This document shows, piece after piece, positions 35,514-48,900 of a stretch of 64,000 nucleotides of DNA. The DNA lies in contig CANTUV010000055.1 of the NCBI GenBank assembly GCA_947685225.1, positions 9,869,501-9,933,500 on the forward strand. Reading direction: 5' to 3'. Source of the stretch: Garcia nutans. Taxonomy: Eukaryota; Streptophyta; Magnoliopsida; Malpighiales; Euphorbiaceae. The first letter of the stretch is position 1, and every line of letters begins with the position of its first letter. The position numbers and the translations under genes are program-made. A model generated the notes under the pieces. The model searched no databases. It was not told where the DNA came from and saw nothing but the letters and a program-made list of their open reading frames with translations.

Positions 35514-36559
35514 GTTAGTATAGATAACTTAGTTATCTCATTTGTACAAATACACATGAAGACATACTTGAACACGCTAGAAATTGTATAATTTGCATTA
35601 TACTTTCATTCTCTCAAATTCTTGTAAACTCTCTCGCTAGTAATATACTTCTCACTCTGAAGCTATCTCTAGCATTTTTATTTGGCTTATTTAGCGACAA
35701 TGTTGCTAAGTGTCCATGAGTTAGCTAGTGAAAAGTATAACTCTATGACACAAAGCTATCAAAGAATATAAAAAAGTAAATACAACTAAAAAAATGGTTA
35801 ACTTTTATAATCTCAACTTAAAAACAGCTTGGCAATTTGGGATCTTTCATTAGTATTCGCTAGGTGTGAATTAAAATTGACTATTCAAAAGATCAATGTT
35901 AAATAGATTTATATCACCCCTATATTCTAAATACATATAATAAGTATATCTCATATACGTAAAATACAATTAAAAACACACAGGTACTACAATAATTTAT
36001 ATAAATATCCTTATTTTAATAAATAAAATAATTTATAAATTTATAAAAGAAATTTTCAGGAAAAATTTTTACTAGAGTTTTGTCTGTAATTTCTATATTT
36101 TCAAAATCAATGAACACACAACTTGCAATAAAATTCCAATTCCAAAATAAATATTTCTCAAATTCCCTCATTTCTCCATAAAATACTTAAATATTTTTTT
36201 TAAAAAAACACAACCATAATGAGCAACATATAAATTATTACCAAAATTTATTTAATATACAAAGAATATGTTTAAAATATACAAAACCAAAGTTCATTAC
36301 AGTAAAAACTATACATGAATGCAATTCTGACACTGTTGGTCTTGTAGCAAAATAAATACTTCAATTTTCGCCTCACCCTGGACCACTTTGCTCTGCAGTC
36401 TTCTCACCTACGTGATACAGCTAACTGCGCTAAGCAATTTGCTTAGTGGTACATATTTAAATAACAACAAATATTCAAATCAACAATTTAATTACATAAC
36501 ATAATATACATTAATCTAACCAAACCCTCTTTAATTATATTGCTCATCAACCTGACATA

Positions 36560-36845
36560 TTCACACACATACACTGGGCCCAGCATTTCATCTCAAGTAA
36601 CCCAAAGGTCTGACACTGGGGACACAGTGTCATGTACCACCCATAGGCCGTCCCCTATTGATACCGAAGACAAATGTCAAATATCACCCGAAGGTTATCC
36701 TCTCTTGACACAGGAGACAACATATATATCATCGCTCGAAGACCGTCTCCTCAGCATAAATGTGCTCGATACTAGTGTGTCTCGCCCGAATGCACAATAT
36801 CTCGTCCGAAGACATAATATTTCACTCATAAGCATAACAATCATC
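36560..36845 (-). repeat. Variable tandem-repeat block in the older solo LTR
   Basis: Imperfect repeats of about 25-60 bp built on GACACTGGGGACA, CCGAAGAC and ATATCTCG(C/T)CCGAA words. They occupy the same LTR position as the blocks at about 360-540, 13755-13925, 17150-17270, 38236-38410 and 62868-62975, but with different units. The 102-codon open frame across it is an accident of the repeats. Confidence 0.65.
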
Positions 36846-37399
36846 TAAATATACTGCTGACAACCTGACTCGGTAGAGTCAACACCAGCGTTCCTAACTA
36901 TTTTTCTCATTACGCATTTAAACATATTTTTATAATTTCACTACCAATTTATATTTACATTACTTATCCTTGAGTCACATTTCTAATGTGACTCACTCCA
37001 CATATTGTATCATATTTTGTCCATGTGTATTTCTTTTCTATAATCATGTAAAATTTCTATGTTCTCAATATTTATTAAAAATCAACATCTTATTAATATC
37101 AACACATTAATTCATAAAAATGTCACTTTAAAGAATATTATTTATTCTTTAAAGTGGGCCAAATCATATTCTTTTATCACCACATTGCTCGTGTTTTATC
37201 AATTTTTATTATTTCATTAGTAAACTTCATATATTTCATGTACAATCATTAATTTTACATTAAACAAACATTTAATGTGACACTCATCATATAATTATAC
37301 CACATTGTATAGATTATGTGAATATCAATATTACAAAGGAATTATATACATTATGTCAAATCATACTTAATAAAATATCAAGTAATTTAAATATGTACT

Positions 37400-39626
37400 T
37401 GTAACACCTTTATATCATATATATATATATATATACATACATACATACATACATACATAGAATATAAGAGTGCTACGGTATTTAAATAAAAAAAATTCAG
37501 AAAAATTCGATTAAAAAATTTAAAATTAATTCAAGAATTTGAATATTATATGTATATATTTATAGCAAATAATAATATCAATTAAAATACTGTTTCAATT
37601 AAACTACATATAAATTTAAGAAAAATTTGCCAAGGTTTCTTTTATAAAATTATTATTGCCAAATCTTTAAAATTAAAAATCCTACAGAAAAATGTATTTC
37701 TAAAATTTAATTTTCACAAATTCCGTAACTCCTCAATTTAACCAATCCCAACTGATACAAAACCAACCAAATAATACTAGAAAAAATAATATTTATATAA
37801 CTTTAATATAAATAGCACATTTACAAAACTTCAATCAGTTTATCAAATATAAAATAGTTATAATTACAAAACTAGAATTTATTAAGGGTAAATATTAAAT
37901 ATGATATCCAACACCAGTAGGAATAGTCTTGTGGCAAGGACTTTAAACTTTTTAATCACTCCCAAATCTACACTTTTTCAAACTTATCAGGGCTCTTTCT
38001 ATTTATTACTTTATCACATGAGTGATAAAATTTAATCGCGCTAAGCTTAGTGGCATTTACTTTAGAAATAAATAATTAAATAAATAAATAAATTCAATTA
38101 ACATCAATTTAAACACAACACATGTAATAAATAAAATAATCATAATTTAAATAATTTTATATTTTCAACATTTCATATCTCAACATACTTAAATTATGCA
38201 CATACACAATTGTCTAAGTTTTAATAATATTAAATATGTTCATCGCGACCCGTAAGTCTCGATATTGGAGACAAAATATCACGATACCTAAGTATCTCGC
38301 CCAAAGGCATATAAATATAATAATCAAGAGTCTCCCAACACCGAAGTGTCTCGACACTGTAGCATCGCGATACCGTAATATCTCGCCTGTAGGAGTAAAT
38401 ATAATAATTAAGTCATAACGTATCCATAATCGTCAACATGTTAACTTGACAATATCAGACTCAAAATTACATATGGAGAACACATATAGGGCATTTAAAA
38501 CACAATAATATTTTTATCAATCTCCATCAATATATATAAATTCCATAACATTTTCATCATTTTTTTTAAAATAATCTCAAATTATCATTTTCATAATTTT
38601 TCATATTTTATCAAATTCACATAAATAATATGTATATAATTTATCAAAATCACATAATCAATATATATACATATATATATATACATAATTTCTATAATTT
38701 CTTTAATAAATAATTTAATATTTGAATTCAAAATTTGACCTTTATATAATTAAATAAATTTAATAATAAAATATTTTTAAAATATTTTTAATCCTTCTTA
38801 TAAACTACAAAATTTCATAATATAATAATTTTCAATTTAATTAATCAAATTAAACCTCTCTTTAATTTTTTTTTTAAATTCATAAAAATGACTTTTGAAT
38901 TTCATAAAGAATCAAATAATAATTTAAATATAATACCAAAAATATTTAAATCATAATTCATAAAATTTAATATAAACTTCATAAATATATTCAAGTAACA
39001 ATATAAACATAACACTAAATTAAGTTAATATAAAAAATATAACAATATTAATTAAATATTTTTAAAATAAATACAAACCTCAATTAGCTCCAAAATCAAT
39101 TTAGTTTTCTCAAGCTTTAATTCCAAAGAATTATAAACTCCACCACTTGAATTAAATTAGGCAAAATATTTCTAAATCAATAAAATATTTAATTCTTCAA
39201 TTAAACATATATTTATACTTAAAATACTCTAATTAATTCTTAATTACTCTAAATCTAACCAACCTTCATAAAAAATCTAAATCCAAAAATTTCATAAACT
39301 ATAATTTCTTAATTCTAACTCAATTTAACTAATTAATCATAAATTCAACATATAATCATCATATTCATTTCATATACATCTTCTTTCTTAATATAATTAA
39401 ATTTTGTCCCTAATTTCTAAATTTATATAAACTAAAATTCTTAAAATTTAACTTAAAAATAATATACTTACTTGAATCTTCAATTTTCCTTTCAAAATCA
39501 ACTTAGGTCCTTGATTTTTGGTGGAAATTTTAAGTAGGTAATTGAGTTTTTTTTAATGGACTCATTAGACAAGAAGAAGAAGAGGAAGAAGAAGAAATGC
39601 TTTCTTCTTTTCTTTCATCCTTATCC

Positions 39627-39698
<72 letters not shown>

Positions 39699-39864
39699 GC
39701 CCACCATCAACCTTATTTATCTATTTATTTATTTATTTATTTAAATGTATATATATTTATTTAGGTGTATATTATGTGTATATATTATGTATATCTCCTT
39801 TAACATATCTAATTATCCTTTTTATATTATTACATTTTTGAATATATAAATTATGGATGTTACA
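37400..39864 (-). mobile_element. Younger solo LTR nested in the older LTR
   Basis: It starts TGTAACACCTTTATATC and ends GGATGTTACA, the family's intact terminal inverted bases, 2465 bp. Flanking 5-bp duplication GTACT (37395-37399) / GCACT (39865-39869), 4 of 5. Removing it restores the older LTR. It carries its own tandem-repeat block (about 38236-38410, ATATCTCGCC-type words) and a long (ATT)n microsatellite. There is no internal region. Confidence 0.88.
39627..39697. repeat. (ATT)n microsatellite, about 23 units
   Basis: Uninterrupted TAT/ATT triplets for 71 bases near the end of the younger solo LTR. Such a long pure tract is expected to be highly polymorphic. The open frame across it encodes only poly-Ile and is not a gene. 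Confidence 0.95.
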
Positions 39865-41164
39865 GCACTAATCTTTTTCTTAAATCCAAATGAGCCCAAT
39901 TCCTTTTTCCACTACTTTCTTTCACCAAACCCTAATTATCTTTTTTTAGGCTACCTTGACCTAACACACAAAAAATAACAATAAGCAACAATGTTTAATT
40001 AGAATTCATTTCCACGGTGAAGTCATATCAAACAACCATTAAATACACAATTTTCATCAAAATTCTAATAAAATTTTAATTTCACCATTTACTATCTTAT
40101 TCAAACTTTATCATACCTAACTTATTTTCAATATTCAATCACAAATTCATTATTTACATATTAAAATAACTTATTTCAATAATTATATCCATCTCCATGC
40201 AAAATCCTAATTTTACATAACCTTCTATAAACCCTAACTTCATCCAAACTCACTCATATCAAAATTCTAACCATAAAATCATAATATATACATTAAAACA
40301 ATATTAAATTATTCTATTATAATAATTGTAAGCATCCATAACAAAACTCTAATTTACATATATTCACTACAAAATCACAATTTGATCACTTATTCTCATT
40401 TCAGAGAGTGATCATCAAATCATCACTTGCCTATCTTATTAACTCAATTACTATCAATTTAAGCCATTTAAAAATATTTTCTCTCTCTACACATTCCAAA
40501 CATAAGCTTAAAAACTCAAAGCAGCAAGCTTTAGAAGAACTACTTACATGATTTTCTTACTTTCTCTTTAAGACCAACTTTTAAACCTTGAATTTTTGGC
40601 TAAATTTTAGTGTTTTAAAAGAAATTCTCTCTTTCTCTCTAGATGTTGTATTCGACCATGGCTAACCAAGAAGAAAGAAGATGACACTATTTTGCTTTTT
40701 CTAATTTTTCCATCCATAAATATATATATATTTATCAATTAGTTATTTATTTATTTAATTAATTAATTTACTTTTAATTTCAACCATATATTTCTTTCTT
40801 CTTTTGACTTTCCTTTTCCTTTATTTATTTATTTAATATCTTCCCATTCATAATTACACACACACATATATATATTTATATTTTCTTTATACTTTACTTA
40901 TATATCATATATATTTTTGTATATATGCATATGTAAAGTGTATTCCGTATATACATCAAGTATAAATGATTTGTATATTATATATATTAGATATATAATA
41001 TGTACTTAACATATCTAATAAGTACATGTTAGGTATATACTATATATATACTATGCATATCTTATATATACATAAGATATATACTACACATATATCTCTT
41101 CCAACACTTTAATAAATTTTATATACTTATTTAATTTGTCTAAAACCACATATATTACAAGATT

Positions 41165-41851
41165 TATTTTGGTTTGTGTTTTATTAGCTTTAATTAGGAG
41201 GTGAGTGTTTGGTTAATCAAATAAAATTGAATTGAAATTTAAACTAATTAAAATTTTTAAGAATTCTAAAATAAAAATTGAACCTAACCGAAATTAATGA
41301 AATAGTAAAATATACTGAATTAAATATTTTCAATTAGATTATCGGTTACAAACAAATTAGTTAAATAATATCAATTTACAATTCAAATGTTATTCTTTTA
41401 TATTAATATAAAAATGAAGATAAAATTAAATTTATTAATAAAATATTAAATATCAAATATTAATAATAAAAAACTCATAATAAATAATATATTTATAATA
41501 AAAAATTATAAATAATATATTAATAAATAAAAAACTCAATTAGTTTGATTATTAATTTTAAGATAACTAAACAGAAAATTAAAATTTGATAATTTTTTAA
41601 ATTAAAAAACTAATCAACCCAAAAAATCAGATCACCTATTACTAAAATAACTGAATTTCATTTATTCGAATCCATTTTTTTAAGTTAAAACCAAACACAC
41701 ATCCCAAGCATTAATCTGTTTATCAAAACAAATTCATAAAATAGAATTAATGGAAATTAAAGAAGAAACATTTCCATAACTAAGTTTTGAACTGTTTCTA
41801 TAGAATTTTTGTTTTTTTAATCAGACAACTGAATTTCATTGGCTCGCTTGA
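41165..41851. other. AT-rich intergenic DNA, no gene seen
   Basis: From about 41200 to 41690 the text has CCGAAATTAATGAA and GAATTCTAA-type words hinting at a decayed hAT-like MITE (TTTGGTTAATCAAAT near the start, AACCAAACACAC near the end), but no clear duplication flanks it. Confidence 0.35.
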
Positions 41852-41859
41852 CTTCCTCT

Positions 41860-42379
41860 CAGGCCCGGCTATGAGGGGGAGCACCCTGAGCAACCGCTCA
41901 GGGCCCCCTCAAAAATTAGTCTCTGGCCCTGCAGAAATTATAGTATAATAATACTTTAACTAAAACTTATATAAATACTTTCAACTAAAACTTTCATGTT
42001 CAACTAAAAAAGGGCCCTGCAGAGATTTAGTATTTAATTAAGGGCCCATCAACTAAATTTAACTTTTTTGATGGGCTGTGGGAGAAAGTTTTAGTTGAAC
42101 ATGTAAATACTTTAATTAAGGGCCCTTCAGAGATTTAGTATTTAATTTATATAAATACTTTTAAAAATTTATATAAAAATTATTATATAAAAATTTTATA
42201 TTTTACTATTTAATTTATATAAAAATTATTATTTTACATTGTTATTTTTAGGCCCTTAAGTCTTAAATATTTATTTTTGGACGGTCCCTCAAATTCAAAA
42301 TTTTTGCTCCGACACTGTTTTTTAGGGGCCCATATCTTAATTTCTGCTCGGGGCCCCTAAAATGTCCAAGACGGCCCTG
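41860..42379. mobile_element. Non-autonomous hAT element (520 bp)
   Basis: Left end CAGGCCCGGCTATGAGGGGG and right end, reverse-complemented, CAGGGCCGTCTTGGACATT form imperfect inverted repeats with GGGGCCC-rich subterminal regions. Perfect 8-bp duplication CTTCCTCT at 41852-41859 and 42380-42387. The core is AT-rich, with short internal direct repeats (AGGGCCCTGCAGAGATTTAG near 42010 and a related copy near 42120) and no ORF. Confidence 0.93.
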
Positions 42380-42554
42380 CTTCCTCTAGTTTACTTGCGC
42401 TACAAACAACTGAATTTGGCTGCCAAACCGTCTTTGTTATTTTATGAATATATAGGTTTATACAAAAATTAATTAATCCGACAAAACCAAATCAATTCAA
42501 TTACAACAAAATATAATTTTAATTTTTTTTTATAATTTAATTTGATTGTTAAAT

Positions 42555-43919
42555 ATTCAATGCTGTACAAATTATCGGGGTATCAAACTTATGAGCCATA
42601 CTATGAAATTATGGGAAAGGATTATTGAACACAGATTGAGGAAGCTTACAAGAGTTTCGGAGAATCAGTTTGGGTTTATGCCAGGGAGATCTACCATGGA
42701 GGCTATTTCTCTTCTAAGAAGACTAATGGAATTGTATCAAGAGAAGAAGAAAGATCTCCACATGGTATTTATTGACTTGGAGAAAGCCTATGATAGAGTA
42801 CCAAGAGAAGTGTTATGGTGGGTTTTGAAGAGGAAATGAGTCAACGGCAAATATATCAACATCATCAAGGACATGTATGAGAATGCATCCACTAGTGTGA
42901 AAACACCTGGTGGAGACACTGAGGCTTTCCCTATTACTACCGGATTGCATCAAGGTTCGGCCATGAGTCCATATTTATTTACCCTGGTTATGGACGAGCT
43001 AACCAGAAGCATACAAGACGATGTTCCTTGGTGTATGTTGTTTGCTGATGACATTATTTTAATTGATGAGACTAGTGCTGGTGTAAACCGTAAGTTGGAA
43101 GTGTGGAGAAAAACCCTCGAGGACAAGGGTTTTAAGTTAAGTAGGAGTAAAACAGAATATATGCACTGTGAGTTCAGTCTAAGGAAGAAGCAGGAACATG
43201 AGGTTAAGTTGGATGGAGTTTTGGTTCCTAAAACCAAGCACTTCAAATATTTGAATTCGGTGTTCCAGAATGATGGCCGTATAGATGAAGATGTGGCTCA
43301 CAGAATACAGGTAGGGTTGTTGAAGTGGAAGGGTGCGACTGGGGTTCTATGTGATAAGAAAATACCTCTGAAAGTGAAAGGTAAATTCTATAGGACGGTT
43401 GTTAGACCTGCGATGCTCTATGGTAGTGAGTGTTGGGCACCAACGGGACAACATTTGCATAAGATGAGTGTGGCAGAAATGAGGATGCTAAGATGGATGT
43501 GTGGACATACCAGACTGGACAAAATTAAGAATGTTCATATTCGACAAAAAGTCCAAGTAGCGGACGTCGGAGATAAGGTGAGGGAAGGAAGACTTAGATG
43601 GTATGAGCATGTTTTAAGAAGACCTCCTAATGCTGCGGTTCGTAAGTGTGAGAATTTGTTAATTGAGGGGGCTAGAGGTCGTGACAGACCTAGAACTGTG
43701 TGGAAGGAGGTGATAGCAAGAGACTTACGTGCCTTAGATCTTGATGCGGATTTGATTAATGACAGACTTGAATGGAGACGTAAAATCCGTGTCTTGGAAG
43801 GGGCCTAAGGCTGGAGTATCTTTTTTGGTGTCTTTTGAGCTTATTTTGTTGAGAATCCATACAGCCGACCCCAACTTGTTCGGAATTAAGGCTTAGTTGT
43901 TGTTGTTGTTGTTGTTGTA
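42555..43919 (+). mobile_element. RTE-clade LINE, 5'-truncated, one nonsense codon
   Basis: A single reading frame runs from about 42555 to the stop at 43806-43808, broken only by an in-frame TGA at 42837-42839. It encodes the reverse-transcriptase core (NYRGIKLMSHTMKLWERII, MVFIDLEKAYDRVPREVLWW, TTGLHQGSAMSPYLFTLVMD, intact LFADDIILID at about 43038-43067) and the C-terminal RTE domain (MLYGSECWAPTGQH, AEMRMLRWMCGHTRLDKI, RPRTVWKEVIARDL). The 3' end is the family's CCCCAACTTGTTCGGAATTA followed by a (GTT)n tail to 43919. A degraded 13-bp duplication (42542-42554 / 43920-43932, 11 of 13) fits. The missing endonuclease half makes it immobile. Much better preserved than the RTE copy at 1390-3130. 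Confidence 0.9.
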
Positions 43920-43932
43920 TTGATTTTTATAT

Positions 43933-45780
43933 GGACATGTAGGTAGTAAACTTTTTGAATAAGTTTGACTTGACTTGAGCCCACTCCGATTGGCAATAAG
44001 TCAATATTTCAAAGTCACCATTTTTTATTTTTGGGCTCGATTAACGTCTTTATTTAAAATTTTTATCCGTTGTTTTCATTTTTGGTAACTTTTGTTTCTT
44101 TAATTGTTTTCAGTAGGAAGTTTTGTCAAATGCGCCCATATAAGAAGTGGTTTTTTTTTTAATGCAGTTATATTAAGTTTTTAAAATTCTGTAATTAATT
44201 TGATTTCTTTTTTCTTCTTGACAAAAATTTATTCTCTCTGTTCTTGATAGAGATACTTTTTTATTTCAAAATAATTTAAAAAATAATTATTTTTATTAAA
44301 AATGAATATATATATATATATATATTTTTAATTATACTCTTATTTTAATATAAAATATTAAATATGATATAATAGAAATTTATCACATTAACTAATTTAT
44401 TAAAATAATTTTAAATGAATAAAAAAGTATATTTATTAATTTAGTACGGGCTTTTTTTTAATATAATTTGTGTAAAATTTAGAATTTGAAGCAACTCACG
44501 AATTAACAAAATATTCCTTTCCAAAATTTGTATATTTTTTTAAATTAACAAACTTATGCTTTATCAATTTTATTTAAAAAAATTAAAATCCAACTATATA
44601 ATAAATTATATGATTTTAGCTCTCACATGTAAATCATACAGGCTTTTTTTTTTTGTTCAGAAAATCATACAGGTTGAATCTCTTATTTTGTTGAACTTTT
44701 TTTTTTTATTATTTTATCAATTCAGTTTTTTGTTACATAATATGTATATATGTGCATGAAATTAAATCCCATTTATTTAGGTACGTCATGTATAGAATTG
44801 ACATAAATTAATGTCATAACTAATAAAATTTTCATTTCATGTATTTTTGAATATTCTAGCTAGCTTTGTAAAAATAATTTTTTTTTCATTTGTAAATCAG
44901 AAAATTAAACGCATTATATTGAAATTAAAATCAAATAGTATTTATTGATTTAAATAATTCTTATTATTATTTAATTTAAAAATATATAACATGAAAAATT
45001 AATAGAACGACTTTATATAAATTTAACATTTCATAATGAAAATGCATCCTCTTCATAAGTTTATTATAATAAATTTTATTATAAATAGTAAAGGCACCAT
45101 GTGATTTAACTATTTATAATAATCCTGTCGTAATTAAGGACAAATATTAATATTTATTTTCTTATAAAAAATATTATTATTATTATTTTTAAATTAAATA
45201 GATTCCATATGTATCTAATTACATAAAATATAATATATATATATATATATTACAGGCATATATATATTATATATAATTTAAAATGCAAATATTTATTAGT
45301 TAAATTAAAATTTTTTCAATAAGATAATTAAATTTTTTATTTAAATAAATGAAAATTATTTTAAGAAAACAGCAAATTTGAGGGTTTGGTGAAATCAATA
45401 TTAGAAATTTGAAAAAATTACAGCACTACTTTTTTTATAATTTTTTTTTATTTTTATTAGAGATATTTTAGTAGATTTATAATAAATTTATAATAAATTA
45501 TATAAATTTATAAACTCATAATAAATTTATAATTAATACATAATAAATTATATAAATCTAATTTTTTTATTAACTAATAATAAATTTTTATAAATTTAAA
45601 TATATTTTAAAAAATGTGATAAATTTAGATTGTTTTTTTTTAAATTTTATCTTTACAATTTTTTCCGACTTTACAACTTCTAATTAATAAAATTTTACTT
45701 TGAATCATTTACTGAAGAGGACACCTTTCGTAATTTACAGTAAAAAACGAGGGCATTTAATTTAATCATCCAATTGCTTT
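43933..45780. other. AT-rich intergenic DNA before MetRS, no gene seen
   Basis: Homopolymer and (TA)n runs (44306-44324, 45232-45251), with no coding signal or clear transposon boundary. The last few hundred bases must hold the MetRS promoter. I see no canonical TATA box close to the start codon. Confidence 0.4.
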
Positions 45781-45805
45781 GCCCAACTAAAACCTAGAAA
45801 ATGAA

Positions 45806-45880
45806 ATGAACGTAAGCGCCTTCATCGTCTCCAACCTCAATAGCTCGACCTGGTACAACTCCAAGCAAAACAGAGAGTAA
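45806..45880 (+). promoter_or_regulatory. Upstream ORFs in the presumed MetRS 5' leader
   Basis: Two upstream ATGs precede the MetRS start. ATG AAA TGA at 45801-45809 is a two-codon ORF. An overlapping 24-codon ORF (MNVSAFIVSN… to TAA at 45878-45880) ends 25 bases before the main ATG. If the transcript begins upstream of 45800, these would modulate translation. The transcription start is unknown. Confidence 0.45.
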
Positions 45881-45905
45881 ACTCTCTGAAACTGTAATCT
45901 TAGCC

Positions 45906-48900
45906 ATGGGAGATCTCTCTTCAACTGCTTCAACCACCGGAGATGATCGGAAAGCCACGAAAGTTCCGATCGCCGGCAAGAGAAACATACTCATTACTAG
46001 CGCCTTGCCTTATGTCAATAACGTCCCTCATCTTGGCAATATAATCGGCTGTATTGCTCTCTCCTTCTATACTTTTATTTTTGCATAATTTAGACTTTTG
46101 TAATGTTTGAAATGTTGTCATTTTACTTGCTTTTTTTTAATTTTTAGGTGTATTGAGCGCTGATGTTTTTGCTCGATATTGCCGGCTAAGAGGTTACAAT
46201 GCCATTTACATTTGTGGAACTGACGAGTATGGAACAGCAACAGAGACCAAGGCCATGGAAGAGAATTGCACACCTAAAGAAATTTGTGACAAGTAATTTT
46301 TTTTTTCATTCGAGCCTCTATATTTGAAATTGACTTCATCCAGTGACGGGGACATATTAAATTCAATTCTTGCATGATTTTCTTTATAGTTTAAGTTGAA
46401 ATTTCTGTGTTCCCAAATTATATCGATATGTTTATGTTAACAACATGGTAATAATTTCATCGTGATCTCCATATGTTGAGTTATGCACTAGCAATATCCA
46501 GCTGATTTTTGTGCTGGACCAACTATTTTTACAATTCTGTGCAAGTATATAACTTCTTATTTGCACCATATTCTAGGTATCATGCGATTCATCGGGAAGT
46601 TTACAAGTGGTTTAATATTAGTTTTGATGAATTTGGACGTACATCAACCCCACAGCAGACTGAAGCTTGCCAGGCAATATTTAAGAAGCTATTAGAAAAC
46701 AGTTGGCTTTCTGAGAACACAATGCAGCAGGTATGTAGTGCTGAGTCATATTTTGCTTTTTGCTTTTTTGAATGATATTGCTTTTCTTCTCTGCTTTACA
46801 TATGCATAATTACTTAGTTGGATGTTCTTATTTTATCTGTGCTCTTCTTTGTCCCTGTCTTATTATTGTGGTGATATTGTTTTGTGTTACTAACTCTTAT
46901 TGTGATTCAGCTTTATTGTGATACATGCAACAGGTTCTTAGCTGATCGGCTTGTAGAGGGTACCTGTCCTACTGAAGGGTGTAATTATGATTCTGCACGA
47001 GGAGATCAATGTGAAAAGTGTGGAAAGCTGTTGAATCCAACTGAGTTAAAAGATCCTAGGTGCAAGGTATGCAATCAGATTCTGTCTTCTTTTTTTTTTT
47101 TTGATACCTGTTACTTTTTAGCTTTTGCATATAGCTTTACAAATATGGGCTTAAATGCATAGCATAACCTTGTGCTAGAGCCATGAGCCTAAATATTTTG
47201 AGACCTTATTCAGCCCACAATGGTGCCTGACAATTGAATCAATAACTTGGGTGGGTGTGGAAGCTGAAATTTAGCGGAGCAGCCAAGTCAGTGCCATGCT
47301 TTGAACTTATTTCACAGTTCTTAATGCTAATTCTTTCGGTTGCAATGCTGTTTCAGGAAATGAATTAGGAGTTTTATAGGTCTTGAGGTTTACTAATTAA
47401 TCCTCGTTCCCCTCATGTAGCAATAATATTACAAGAGTGTAATGATTTTACTGACATTTTTCTTAATACCTGAACAGGTCTGTCGAGCTGCTCCATGCAT
47501 TCGTGATACAAATCACTTGTTTCTTGAGCTTCCGTTGCTTAAGGATAAATTGGTTGAATACATTGAGAACATGTCAGTCGCTGGATCCTGGAGTCAGAAT
47601 GCTATTCAAGCAACAAATGCATGGTTGAAAGAAGGACTAAAGTCCCGATGTATTACTAGAGATTTGAAGTGGGGAGTTCCAGTTCCACATGAGAAATATA
47701 AGGACAAGGTTGGAAACATATTCTGTATGTCCTTATTGTCCTGTTTGAAGCTGAAGTCCTCATAGCAATGAAGGGTTATGCAAATCATGTTGGTTCTATG
47801 CATGCTTTTCTTTTTTAAAATTCTTTTTTCCATGTGAAATGCATCCATGTAGTCGACCCCAACTAACTTAGGATTGAGGCTTAGTTGTTGTTGTTGTTTT
47901 TCCACGTGAAAAATTATATATATAAGATGTTACATTTTAACCAGTTGGGGTAGCTCAACTGGCCACCTGATGTTACTCTCAATAGGAGAGGTCAGGGGTT
48001 TGAACCTTACAAAAACGTATTTCCAAGGTTCGAGCTTTTTTTTTTAAAAAAAAAAAAAGATGTTACATTTTCACTAGTTATTTCCTTATTGTAATTTCCA
48101 GTTACATTTTGATAGGTTTTCTATGTCTGGTTTGATGCGCCTATTGGATATGTCTCAATCACATCTTGCTACACTCCTGAATGGGAGAAGTGGTGGAAGA
48201 ATCCTGAGAATGTGGAGCTGTACCAATTCATGGGAAAGGATAACGTACCATTCCACACTGTAGGTGTACAATTCTCCATGTTTTGATGACGTGATGTGAA
48301 TATATAAACGATAAGAACAGACATTTAACTTGTGTTTAATATCTGTGAAAAATGTTTCATGCTCAACTTAGGCTTTTTGTTGGCCTATGCCCTACAGTAC
48401 TTTTGTGATAAATAATCTGCATAACTGTATTCTCTCTTTTTCTCACCTTTTTCTGTTTGGGTGATAGTTTCAATGTAGGGAAGTCATAGCTCATTATGGA
48501 TGCACCTGCAGAAATCATCACACATTATGAATTTTCATCTTTTTTATAGTTTTGTATCATGATTAAAAGGATTTTTGTTGTTTTTACTATTGTAGTTAGA
48601 ATTGTAAAAGAGATGGGTCTTTTATGTATAGAGAAGCTTGGGAAATTTGGAATGAGATAATACCATGGCACACAGTACTGTGATCAATTTATTCCAATGA
48701 TGTTTGTGTATCAGTGCATCTTTTCAACTCTGCAACAATAATAAATTTTATTTTAACTGGCTAGACCTCAATATAAGTTCTTGAATGCCTGAACCTTTTC
48801 TCTTGGAGTCATACCTGGTTGATAACTTGCTTGTTCTCAACCATGCATATTTCTGGCAATCTTTCCTCATTGTTTGCTTGCTGCCCATAGTTGCATGGTG

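Larger units (their letters stand above)
34400..35700 (+). mobile_element. LTR-like sequence with a heat-shock-element match, split by a hAT element
   Basis: After removing the hAT element (34825-35513), this reads like the promoter, R and U5 of a copia-type LTR. It has repeated words CTAGAAGCTTGTGG / GTAGAAGCTTATAGG / CTAGAGACTTGTGG, a TATA box TATAAATA at about 34797-34804, and after the insertion CTCTCAAATTCTTGTAAACT. A four-module heat-shock element, GAATATTCTAGAAGCTT (34545-34561), sits about 240 bases before the TATA box. I could not fix either LTR end or a target-site duplication, so the call is provisional. Confidence 0.4.
35910..41159 (-). mobile_element. Old solo LTR (long-LTR family), itself split by a younger solo LTR
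   Basis: The outer pieces 35910-37399 and 39865-41159 together form one LTR of about 2.8 kb in - orientation. The left piece starts TATATCACCCCTATATTC and includes the TGCGCTAAGC…TTAGTGGTACAT block. The right piece contains the TTCTAATAAAATTTTAATTTC, ACCATTTACT and TTCGACCATGGCTAACC stretches that match the LTR at 12987-15699, and it ends TATATTACA. A perfect 5-bp target-site duplication, AGATT, lies at 35905-35909 and 41160-41164. No internal region remains, so it is a solo LTR left by LTR-LTR recombination. Confidence 0.85.

Noticed and set aside
36540..36848. 102-codon open frame
   Set aside because: Runs through the LTR tandem-repeat block; the open frame follows from repeat units of convenient length.
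39556..39744. 62-codon open frame
   Set aside because: Encodes poly-Lys then poly-Ile from simple repeats.
42950..43246. 98-codon open frame on the - strand
   Set aside because: Antisense shadow of the RTE reverse-transcriptase frame.
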